From assembly GCF_048569485.1 (NCBI RefSeq), contig NC_134357.1:114278244-114342243 (forward strand): DNA of 64,000 bases, read 5' to 3'. The notes under the pieces were generated by a model. The model saw only the letters and a program-made list of their open reading frames with translations, had not been told where the DNA came from and did not search any database. This DNA is from Anomaloglossus baeobatrachus (taxonomy: Eukaryota; Chordata; Amphibia; Anura; Aromobatidae). A program made the translations under genes and the position numbers. Below are positions 56,683-64,000 of the stretch, in pieces (position 1 is the stretch's first letter; every line of letters starts with the position of its first letter).

Positions 56683-58176
56683 ATGTCATCCTCAAAACGC
56701 AAGGCAGCCAAGGCAAAAAGGGCTGTGTATACTGCGTGTGCTGCATGTGGGGCTAATCTACCAGCAGGCTCTGATGACCCCCATTGTGTGCAATGCTCCG
56801 ACCCGGTGCTGCTTCGCCAGCCGGAGTCAGGAGAGGTAGCGACCCAGGCTGAGACGCTTGTAAGTTCTGCCCCGGTGACAGGGACGGACTTTGCAGTTTT
56901 TGCAGATAATATGTCTGTATCTATGGCAAAAATCCTTGAGACCTTGCAATCTATGCATGGGGCTCAGTCTCTGGGCACGGCGAGGCCTCTGTCCTCAGGT
57001 CCCCCTTACTTGGAATGTATCCAGCCCACAGGGGGGTCCCCGGCTTCACAGGCCGAGGATTATGACTCAGATGATGGCCCCAGCCACCCTAAGCGAGCTC
57101 GCTGGGAAAGACCCTCGACGTCTTCACACTGCTCAGGGTCTCAGCGCAATCAGTCTCCCTGTGATGTGTCTGATGAGAGTGATCAGGAATCCACTCCTGG
57201 AACCCCTCTCAACCTGGATACCCCGGATGGGGATGCCATGGTAGACGACCTTATCTCAGCCATAAATAGGCTGTTGGATATTTCTCCCCCAGCCCCTTCA
57301 GCAGAAGAGGCGGCTGCGGAGCAGGAAAAGTTTCGTTTCCTTTATCCTAAGCGTAAATTGAGTGCTTTGTTAGATCACTCTGACTTCAGAGAATCAATCC
57401 AGAAGCACGACGCTCACCCAGAAAGGCGTTTCTCTAAACGATCTAAAGATACGCGTTTCCCTTTCCCCCCTGAGGTGGTCAAGCGCTGGACACAGTGTCC
57501 AAAGGTAGACCCCCCGATTTCCAAACTTGCAGCTAGATCCATAGTTGCAGTGGAGGATGGCGCTTCACTTAAAGATGCCAATGACAGACAGATGGACCTT
57601 TGGTTAAAATCTGTCTATGAAGCTATCGGCGCGTCGTTTGCTCCGGCATTCGCAGCCGTATGGGCACTCCAGGCTATTTCAGCTGGCTTAGCAAAAGTGG
57701 ATGCTATCATGCATCCAGCAGTGCCGCAAGTGGCGCACCTTACCACGCAGATGTCGGCGTTTGCGTCTTACGCTATCAATGCGGTCCTAGAATCTACCAG
57801 TCGCACCTCAATGGCGTCCGCCAATTCGGTAGTTTTGCGCAGAGCCTTGTGGTTAAAGGACTGGAAAGCAGATGCTGGTTCCAAAAAATGTTTAACCAGT
57901 TTGCCTTTGTCTAGAGAGAGACTGTTTGGCGAGCCATTGGCTGACATCATTAAGCAGTCCAAGGGTAAAGACTCCTCTTTACCACAACCCAGAACACCCA
58001 AACCTCAGCAGAAAAAGTGGCAGCAGAGGTTTCAGTCCTTTCGAGGTTCGGGCAAGACACCATTTACCTCGTCCAAAGGGACTCAGAGGACGCAAAGAAA
58101 CTCAGATTCGTGGCGGACTCACGCACGCCCCAAGAAAGCAAATGGAGGTACCGCTTCCAAAGCGACTACCTCATGA
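56683..58176 (+). CDS. DIRS D ORF1, gag-like protein (497 aa)
   Basis: The start is ATG at 56683, after the shared leader. The N-terminus is basic (MSSSKRKAAKAKRA) and has a C-x2-C, 12 residues, C-x2-C motif (CAAC...HCVQC, about residues 19-37) that could bind zinc. The middle is Ser/Pro/Asp-rich. A conserved helical region (about 210-400, DHSDFRESIQKH, ISKLAARSIVAVEDGASLKD) and a basic Arg/Lys/Ser tail follow. ORF1 of DIRS elements is thought to be a Gag-like nucleic-acid-binding protein; this is known for the family and not shown here. The end overlaps the next frame by about 250 bases. Confidence 0.8.
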   Translation: MSSSKRKAAKAKRAVYTACAACGANLPAGSDDPHCVQCSDPVLLRQPESGEVATQAETLVSSAPVTGTDFAVFADNMSVSMAKILETLQSMHGAQSLGTARPLSSGPPYLECIQPTGGSPASQAEDYDSDDGPSHPKRARWERPSTSSHCSGSQRNQSPCDVSDESDQESTPGTPLNLDTPDGDAMVDDLISAINRLLDISPPAPSAEEAAAEQEKFRFLYPKRKLSALLDHSDFRESIQKHDAHPERRFSKRSKDTRFPFPPEVVKRWTQCPKVDPPISKLAARSIVAVEDGASLKDANDRQMDLWLKSVYEAIGASFAPAFAAVWALQAISAGLAKVDAIMHPAVPQVAHLTTQMSAFASYAINAVLESTSRTSMASANSVVLRRALWLKDWKADAGSKKCLTSLPLSRERLFGEPLADIIKQSKGKDSSLPQPRTPKPQQKKWQQRFQSFRGSGKTPFTSSKGTQRTQRNSDSWRTHARPKKANGGTASKATTS

Positions 58177-60073
58177 CTTCCAGCCCCCCCCCTCCGCATC
58201 GCCGGTCGGGGGCAGGCTCTCCCGCTTTTCCGGCATTTGGATGTCACAGGTCAAAGACCGGTGGGTGACGGACATTTTGTCTCGCGGGTACAGAATCGAG
58301 TTCAATTCTCGTCCTCCAGCTCGGTTCTTCAGAACCTCCCCACGTCCAGACCGAGCAGATGCTCTGCTGCAGGCGGTGGATTCCCTAAAAGCGGAAGGAG
58401 TGGTTATCCCAGTCCCTCCTCAGGAACAAGGGCAAGGGTTTTACTCCAATCTCTTTGTGGTTCCAAAAAAGGACGGCTCGTTCCGTCCTGTTCTGGACCT
58501 AAAACGGCTCAACAAACATGTGCACGCCAGGAGGTTCCGGATGGAAACCCTCCGCTCTGTCATTGCCTCAATGTCCAGAGGAGACTTCCTTGCCTCAATA
58601 GACATCAAAGATGCTTATCTCCACGTGCCAATTGCTGCAGAACATCAACGTTTTCTACGATTTGTGATAGGAGACGACCATTTTCAGTTCGTAGCTCTTC
58701 CATTTGGTCTGGCGACAGCCCCACGGGTCTTCACCAAGATCATGGCGGCGGTGGTAGCAGTCTTGCACTCTCAGGGACACTCGGTGATTCCTTACCTAGA
58801 CGACTTATTGGTCAAAGCTCCCTCTCAGGAGGCATGCCAACTCAGCCTGAATGCTACGCTGGAGACTCTACAGTCTTTCGGATGGATCATCAACTTTCCA
58901 AAGTCGATCCTATCACCGACTCAGTCACTAACGTATCTTGGCATGGAGTTTCATACTCTAGCAGCGATAGTGAAGCTTCCGCTGGACAAGCAGCGGTCAC
59001 TACAGACAGGGGTGCAATCTCTCCTGCAGGGCCAGTTGCATCCCTTGCGGCGCCTCATGCATTTCCTAGGGAAGATGGTGGCAGCCATGGAAGCAGTTCC
59101 CTTTGCGCAGTTTCATCTGCGCCCACTTCAATGGGACATTCTCCGCCAATGGGACGGGAAGTCAACGTCCCTGGACAGGAAAGTCTCGCTTTCCCAGACG
59201 GCCAAAGACTCTCTACAATGGTGGCTCCTTCCCACATCATTGTCTCAGGGAAGATCCTTCCTGCCTCCATCCTGGGCAGTAGTCACGACAGATGCGAGTC
59301 TGTCAGGGTGGGGAGCAGTATTTCTCCACCACAGGGCTCAGGGGACGTGGACTCCGCAGGAGTCCACCCTTCAGATCAATGTTCTGGAGATCAGAGCAGT
59401 GTATCTTGCTCTACTGGCCTTCCAACAGTGGCTGGAAGGAAAGCAGATCCGAATCCAATCGGACAACTCCACAGCGGTGGCATACATCAACCACCAAGGA
59501 GGGACGCGCAGTCGGCAAGCCTTCCAAGAAGTCCGGCGCATTCTAATGTGGGTGGAGGACAGAGCATCCACCATATCCGCGGTTCACATCCCAGGCGTAG
59601 AAAACTGGGAAGCAGACTTCCTCAGTCGCCAGGGCATGGACGCAGGGGAATGGTCCCTTCACCCGGACGTGTTTCAGGAAATCTGTCGCCGCTGGGGAGT
59701 GCCGGACGTCGACCTAATGGCATCCCGGCACAACAACAAGGTCCCGGCATTCATGGCGAGGTCGCGCGATCAAAGAGCTCTGGCGGCAGACGCCTTGGTT
59801 CAAGATTGGTCGCAGTTTCAGCTCCCATACGTGTTTCCGCCTCTGGCGCTCTTGCCCAGAGTGCTACGCAAGATCAGATCCGAGTGCAGCCGCGTCATAC
59901 TCGTCGCTCCAGACTGGCCGAGGAGGTCGTGGTATCCGGATCTGTGGCATCTCACGATCGGTCGACCGTGGTCACTGCCAGACCGACCAGACTTACTGTC
60001 CCAAGGGCCGTTTTTCCATCAGAATTCTGCGGCCCTGAACCTGACTGTGTGGCCATTGAGTCCTGGATCCTAG
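57926..60073 (+). CDS. DIRS D ORF2, reverse transcriptase/RNase H (715 aa)
   Basis: Reverse transcriptase lies at about residues 100-330, with FVVPKKDGSFRPVLDLK, ASIDIKDAYLHVPI and the catalytic IPYLDDLLV. RNase H lies at about 445-570 (VVTTDASLSGWGAVF, QSDNSTAVAYINHQGG). The C-terminal part (about 590-715, VDLMASRHNNKVP, YVFPPLALLPRVLRKI, LVAPDWP) is the region that in DIRS elements follows RNase H and has been compared with phage-type DNA methyltransferases. The true start is uncertain, as the frame overlaps ORF1. Confidence 0.88.
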   Translation: MASHWLTSLSSPRVKTPLYHNPEHPNLSRKSGSRGFSPFEVRARHHLPRPKGLRGRKETQIRGGLTHAPRKQMEVPLPKRLPHDFQPPPSASPVGGRLSRFSGIWMSQVKDRWVTDILSRGYRIEFNSRPPARFFRTSPRPDRADALLQAVDSLKAEGVVIPVPPQEQGQGFYSNLFVVPKKDGSFRPVLDLKRLNKHVHARRFRMETLRSVIASMSRGDFLASIDIKDAYLHVPIAAEHQRFLRFVIGDDHFQFVALPFGLATAPRVFTKIMAAVVAVLHSQGHSVIPYLDDLLVKAPSQEACQLSLNATLETLQSFGWIINFPKSILSPTQSLTYLGMEFHTLAAIVKLPLDKQRSLQTGVQSLLQGQLHPLRRLMHFLGKMVAAMEAVPFAQFHLRPLQWDILRQWDGKSTSLDRKVSLSQTAKDSLQWWLLPTSLSQGRSFLPPSWAVVTTDASLSGWGAVFLHHRAQGTWTPQESTLQINVLEIRAVYLALLAFQQWLEGKQIRIQSDNSTAVAYINHQGGTRSRQAFQEVRRILMWVEDRASTISAVHIPGVENWEADFLSRQGMDAGEWSLHPDVFQEICRRWGVPDVDLMASRHNNKVPAFMARSRDQRALAADALVQDWSQFQLPYVFPPLALLPRVLRKIRSECSRVILVAPDWPRRSWYPDLWHLTIGRPWSLPDRPDLLSQGPFFHQNSAALNLTVWPLSPGS

Positions 60074-61092
60074 CATCTGCTGGATTATCTCAGGGAGTCA
60101 TTGCCACAATGAGACAAGCTAGAAAGTCGAATTCGGCTAAGATCTACCACAGAACGTGGAAGATTTTCTTGTCCTGGTGCTCTGCTCAGGGAGTGTCTCC
60201 CTGGCCATTTGCATTGCCCAAGTTTCTTTCCTTCCTGCAATCGGGGTTAGAAAAGGGCTTGTCGCTCAGCTCCCTTAAAGGGCAAGTTTCGGCACTATCC
60301 GTGTTTTTTCAGAAGCGTCTAGCACGTCTTCCTAAGGTGCGCACGTTCCTGCAGGGGGTCTGTCATATTGTGCCCCCGTACAAGCGACCGTTAGATCCAT
60401 GGGATCTGAACAGGGTACTAGTTGCTCTCCAGAAACCGCCCTTCGAGCCTCTGAAGGAAGTTTCCTTTTCTCGGCTGTCGCAGAAAGTGGCGTTTCTTGT
60501 TGCAATCACATCGCTTCGGCGAGTGTCTGAGCTGGCAGCTCTGTCATCTAAGGCTCCCTTCCTGGTGTTCCACCAGGACAAGGTTGTGCTGCGCCCCATT
60601 CCGGAGTTTCTCCCTAAGGTCGTATCCTCTTTTCATCTTAATCAGGATATTTCCTTGCCTTCTTTTTGCCCTCATCCGGTTCACCGGTATGAAAAGGCCT
60701 TACGTTTGCTAGATCTGGTGAGAGCACTCAGAATCTACATTTCCCGCACGGCGCCCATACGCCGTGCCGATGCACTTTTCGTCCTTGTCGCTGGTCCGCG
60801 CAAGGGGTTGCAGGCTTCTAAAGCCACCCTGGCTCGATGGATCAAAGAACCAATTCTAGAGGCCTACCGTTCTGCGGGGCTTCCGGTTCCTTCAGGGCTA
60901 AAAGCCCACTCAACCAGAGCCGTGGGTGCGTCCTGGGCATTACGTCACCAGGCTTCGGCTCAACAGGTGTGCCAGGCAGCTACCTGGTCCAGTCTGCACA
61001 CTTTCACCAAGCATTATCAGGTGCATACCTATGCTTCGGCGGATGCCAGCTTAGGTAGAAGAGTCCTGCAGGCGGCAGTGACACCCCCGTAG
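60055..61092 (+). CDS. DIRS D tyrosine recombinase region (ORF3)
   Basis: The C-terminal part of a longer open frame. SAM-like N-terminal helices (MRQARKSNSAKIYHRTWKIF, about 60110) precede the catalytic domain. The catalytic residues of the family are visible: Arg in ITSLRRVSELAAL, His-x-x-Arg in KAHSTRAVGASW and Tyr in FTKHYQVHTY. DIRS recombinases insert the circular DNA copy without an integrase. The frame is open upstream to 58237, overlapping ORF2; the start of the protein cannot be fixed. Confidence 0.85.
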   Translation: MESWILASAGLSQGVIATMRQARKSNSAKIYHRTWKIFLSWCSAQGVSPWPFALPKFLSFLQSGLEKGLSLSSLKGQVSALSVFFQKRLARLPKVRTFLQGVCHIVPPYKRPLDPWDLNRVLVALQKPPFEPLKEVSFSRLSQKVAFLVAITSLRRVSELAALSSKAPFLVFHQDKVVLRPIPEFLPKVVSSFHLNQDISLPSFCPHPVHRYEKALRLLDLVRALRIYISRTAPIRRADALFVLVAGPRKGLQASKATLARWIKEPILEAYRSAGLPVPSGLKAHSTRAVGASWALRHQASAQQVCQAATWSSLHTFTKHYQVHTYASADASLGRRVLQAAVTPP

Positions 61093-61160
61093 GGGAGGGC
61101 TGTTTTGCAGCTCTAACATGAGGTATTTAGTTACCCACCCAGGGACAGCTTTTGGACGTC

Positions 61161-61255
61161 CCAATCGTCTGGGTCTCCCAATAGAGCGCTGAAGAAGAAG
61201 GGAATTTTGTTACTTACCGTAAATTCCTTTTCTTCTAGCTCTTATTGGGAGACCC
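61161..61255 (+). repeat. DIRS D internal complementary region
   Basis: The left half complements D's own left end (cagcgctctattggg) and the right half its own right end (cccaataagagct). It is distinct from the C-type bases found just outside D at 61582-61631. Confidence 0.85.
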
Positions 61256-61581
61256 AGCACCCGCCCTGTTGTCCTTCGGGATGTTTTTTGTTGTTTGCGG
61301 GTACACATGTTGTTCATGTTGAACGGTTTTTCAGTTCTCCGATGTTATTCGGAGTTAATTTGTTTAAACCAGTTATTGGCTTCCTCCTTCTTGCTTTGGC
61401 ACTAAAACTGGAGAACCCGTGATACCACGGGGGGGTATAGCCAGAGGGGGAGGGGCCTTGCACTTTTAATGTAGTGCTTTGTGTGGCCTCCAGAGGGCAG
61501 TAGCTATACCCCAATCGTCTGGGTCTCCCAATAAGAGCTAGAAGAAAAGGAATTTACGGTAAGTAACAAAATTCCCTTCTT

Positions 61582-61631
61582 TGTTTACTTACCGTAAATT
61601 CCTTTTCTTCTAGCTCCAATTGGGAGACCCA
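61582..61631 (+). repeat. Right half of the DIRS C internal complementary region
   Basis: tgtttacttaccgtaaattc and agctccaattgggagaccca are the complement of the C right end at about 61890-61955, not of D. The left half is at 55464-55513. Confidence 0.82.
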
Positions 61632-61967
61632 GCACCCGCCCTGTTTTCTCGGGGGGTTTTTCGGTTTTTTCGGGTACACATGTTGTTAATGTGGAATGGT
61701 TTCAGTTCTCCGATGTTCCTCGGATTGAATTGGTCCTTAAACCTGTTATTGGCTTTCCTCCTTCTTGCTTTGGCACTAAAACTGATGAGCCAGTGATCCC
61801 ACTGGGGGTGTATAGCCAGAAGGGGAGGGGCCTTACACTTTTGAGTGTAATACTTTGTGTGGCCTCCGGAGGCAATAGCTATACACCCAATTGTCTGGGT
61901 CTCCCAATTGGAGCTAGAAGAAAAGGAATTTACGGTAAGTAAACAAAATTCCCTTCTTTGACTGTTA

Positions 61968-62439
61968 GGCTGGGGTCACACGGGGATTACTGCAATCCAC
62001 TTGCATGACACTCTGCTCGCGCTGGCAGTACAGCAGAGCCGAGTGTCATGCGTGTGTCCTTGCAACTGAGGTCCGTTCGTGCGAGCAGACCTCAGCTGCG
62101 GGGGGCGGGCCGGCACTCAGGAGGGGAGGGAGGGATTTCTCTCCCTCTCACCTGCATAGCCGGCTATTGCCATTCTCGCACTGCACTAGCGGTACACCGG
62201 TGTACCGCGAGTGCAGTGCGTTTTATTTTTTTTTTTTCTCTTGCCCCATTCACTTGAATGGGTGCGAGAGAAAGCGTCTCGCATTACAATCGCAGCATGC
62301 TGCGATTGTTTTCTCCGGTCCGATTTAGGGCTGAGAAAATCGCTCACGCGTGTTGACACAGGCTAGAATTGGTCCGAGGGCAATGCGATGTTTTATCGCA
62401 CTCCACTCACACTGGTTTTCTCGCCGTGTGGCTTAGGCC
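61968..62439. mobile_element. Palindromic MITE (ggctggggtcacac)
   Basis: The ends ggctggggtcacacgg and ccgtgtggcttaggcc are roughly complementary, with TTA on both sides (61965-61967, 62440-62442). Inner gcgagtgcagtgcg/cgcactgcactagcg blocks pair. It is related by its ends to the MITE at 1471 and lies next to the right end of DIRS C. Confidence 0.55.
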
Positions 62440-62582
62440 TTAGGATTTTTCAGGCATTGCAGATTTTTTTGTAAATGTAGATGATCTGGAACAAGGAACA
62501 CAGCAATACCCATGCAGAAGTGCCTGAAAAATATCACAACGGCTTTTAGGGCATGCTATTGTTTTTCACATTCATTCCAGAT

Positions 62583-62945
62583 TTCTTTGTCGCTCCATTG
62601 GGAGACCCAGACAATTGGGTGTATAGCTTCTGCCTCCGGAGGCCACACAAAGTATTACACTTTAAAAAGTGTAACCCCTCCCCTCTGCCTATACACCCTC
62701 CCGTGCATCACGGGCTCCTCAGTTTTGTGCTTTGTGTTGAAGGAGGCACACATTCACTCAAGCTCCACATTTTAGTCAGCAGCAGCTGCTGATTATATCG
62801 GATGGAAGAAAAGAGGGCCCTCCACAGGGCCCCCGGCATGCTCCCTTCTCACCCCACTGAGTCGGCGGTGCTGTTAAGGTTGAGGTACCCATTGCGGGTA
62901 CAGAGGCTGGAGCCACATGCCGTTTTCCTTCCCCATCCCTTAGAG
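62583..62945 (+). mobile_element. DIRS element E, left end only
   Basis: The left ITR (62597 on) and leader of the same DIRS family, up to ccttccccatcccttagag, where a hAT-like sequence begins. The rest may lie beyond the window edge. It is the fifth copy and in the same orientation as the others. Confidence 0.8.
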
Positions 62946-63952
62946 CAGGGGTCGGGAACCTATGGCTCGAGAGCCAGATATGGCTCTTTTGATGGCCGTA
63001 TCTGGCTCGCAGACAGGGCTCCTACCTGTCTATGGGAAGGATCAGGGCCGGCGCCAGCACCCGGCTACTCAGGGGGGCCCGGTGGCCGCGCTGTCACCGC
63101 CCCCCGCCGAGGATCGAGCTTTCAATTGCATCGGCATCGCAGGTGCCGATACAATTGAGAGCAATGATGAGAGAGTGAGCGGCGCGCTCTCTCTTATCAT
63201 TCTCCCCGCTGTGACTGTCGGCGTTCTTCTGACAGCTCTGCAGCGAGCGCGGTGACGTCATCACTGCGCGCCTTCTGAGAGGTCAGCGAGCGACAGCAAT
63301 GGACGATGCGCCGAGGAGACCGGATCAGCGGGGGAACGAGAAGTGAGCCGCCCCTCTACTGACACTGGGCTCCCCTGACTCACAGGCCGGCCACTACACA
63401 GCGGCACTAGTACACATAGGGGCCCGGCAGCCGCTCTGCGTCTATGTGTAGTGCCGCTGTGTAGTGGCCGGACTGTGAGTCAGGGGAGCCCAGTGTCAGT
63501 AGAGGGGGCCCCTGACCTGGAGAGGCCACCAGCCGTGTCTGAGCTGCAGGAGTGCTAGTCCTGACCTGTACAGCAGACGGAATCTCCATCCTGCAGGACC
63601 TGCGATGATGTCACGCCCATGTGACTGTGTGGGAGGAGACACAGGATGCCGGCAGAAAGCAAGAGAACTGAATCCTGAAGGAGATTTGGACACATGACTG
63701 GTAATAAGAAAAGAGGGGACATGAGGGTGAGGGGGGCTGCAGGGTGAGGGCATATGAGGGCTGCAGACTGTGACAGAAGCATGTGAAGGGGTGCAGAGTG
63801 TTTGAGAGGGGTAAGTTGGGGTACAGGCAGGGTGAGATATGTGAGCAGGGTGTGTGAGATATGGGGGTGTATTGTGTGTGATATGGGGGGTGCAGGCTGT
63901 ATGGGAAGCAGTGTGTGTGTGTGGGATATGGGGGGTGCAGGCCGTATGGGGA

Positions 63953-64000
<48 letters not shown>
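62946..64000. mobile_element. hAT-like sequence running off the edge
   Basis: This begins CAGGGGTCGGGAACCTATGG, a hAT-type terminus, then gagccagatatggctctttt. A palindromic segment (63365-63510, centred on tacacatag/ctatgtgta) and the family stem seen at 1-300 follow, then degenerate tgagggtgaggg-type repeats and a terminal (GT)n run. The right terminus and 8-bp duplication are not in view. No transposase frame is seen. Confidence 0.5.
63954..64000. repeat. (GT)n microsatellite at the window edge
   Basis: Uninterrupted GT dinucleotide run of at least 20 units continuing past the edge, preceded by two copies of gggatatggggggtgcaggc-like sequence. Confidence 0.95.

Larger units (their letters stand above)
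55510..61581 (+). mobile_element. DIRS retrotransposon D, nested in C
   Basis: Length about 6.07 kb. ITRs at about 55523-55660 and 61400-61533 share distinctive bases (ctctggaggcc). The ICR is at 61161-61255. Three overlapping open regions cover ORF1, RT/RNase H and recombinase. It looks whole, with long frames and closely matching ends, so it is the youngest DIRS copy here. It lies inside the ICR of element C. Confidence 0.9.
50583..61958 (+). mobile_element. DIRS retrotransposon C, host of element D
   Basis: ITRs at about 50597-50735 and 61776-61907. The ICR is split in two (55464-55513 and 61582-61631) by element D. Recognisable parts are an ORF1 region (about 51750-52790), reverse transcriptase (about 52800-53600), RNase H (about 53640-54170) and tyrosine recombinase (about 54420-55395), all decayed with well over ten breaks. 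This is the oldest DIRS copy in the window. Sense to SIRT1. Confidence 0.87.

Noticed and set aside
62938-62945. 8-bp target duplication of the hAT-like sequence
   Set aside because: The right end lies outside the window, so the duplication cannot be checked.
50298-64000. SIRT1 exon 8
   Set aside because: No segment matching the IPHEVPQILINRE block, or the conserved residues after it, was found. The region is nearly all DIRS and MITE sequence.

Overview
The window is vertebrate nuclear DNA, most likely from a frog or toad with a repeat-rich genome. The only host gene I can support is SIRT1, the NAD+-dependent nuclear protein deacetylase, on the + strand. Exons 1-7 lie at 6231-6555, 21149-21262, 23471-23712, 24219-24371, 40189-40336, 49358-49437 and 50111-50297. 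All have consensus splice sites and compatible phases, and together they give 1249 coding bases. Exon 8 onward lies past the right edge. The anuran assignment is an inference from the repeat content: T2/Kolobok-like TTAA foldbacks, many palindromic GGCTATGTGCGCAC elements, abundant DIRS elements and Tc1 families. || Layout. 1-5765: upstream DNA made of tandem repeats, a Tc1 relic with two nested inserts, a satellite-like array split by a 1 kb foldback, and a 46/48-bp minisatellite ending about 0.5 kb before the SIRT1 start codon. 5880-6230: CpG-rich SIRT1 promoter with E-boxes, a CCAAT box and an overlapping FOXO/CRE motif. Intron 1 (6556-21148): palindromic MITEs, a second T2-like foldback and DIRS element A, which itself carries a hAT-type insertion. 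Intron 2: a 1.2 kb non-autonomous TTAA element. Intron 4 (24372-40188): three palindromic MITEs, then a Tc1 element whose two parts hold a 4.15 kb pogo/Tigger-like transposon with an open transposase frame and a whole-looking, young Gmr1-like Ty3/gypsy element with integrase ahead of reverse transcriptase. Intron 5: DIRS element B inside another 1.2 kb TTAA element. Intron 7 (50298 to the edge): DIRS element C with DIRS element D inserted exactly into its internal complementary region, then a fifth DIRS end (E) cut by a hAT-like sequence. || How the parts relate. SIRT1 exons total about 1.25 kb of a roughly 58 kb span; nearly all the rest is intronic mobile DNA. The DIRS copies are the most informative part. 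Each of A-D carries an internal complementary region that matches its own two ends, including the bases by which the copies differ from one another. All five DIRS copies point the same way as SIRT1. DIRS, Gmr1-like and related elements are treated here as fossils and described only by extent, family, parts and relative age.
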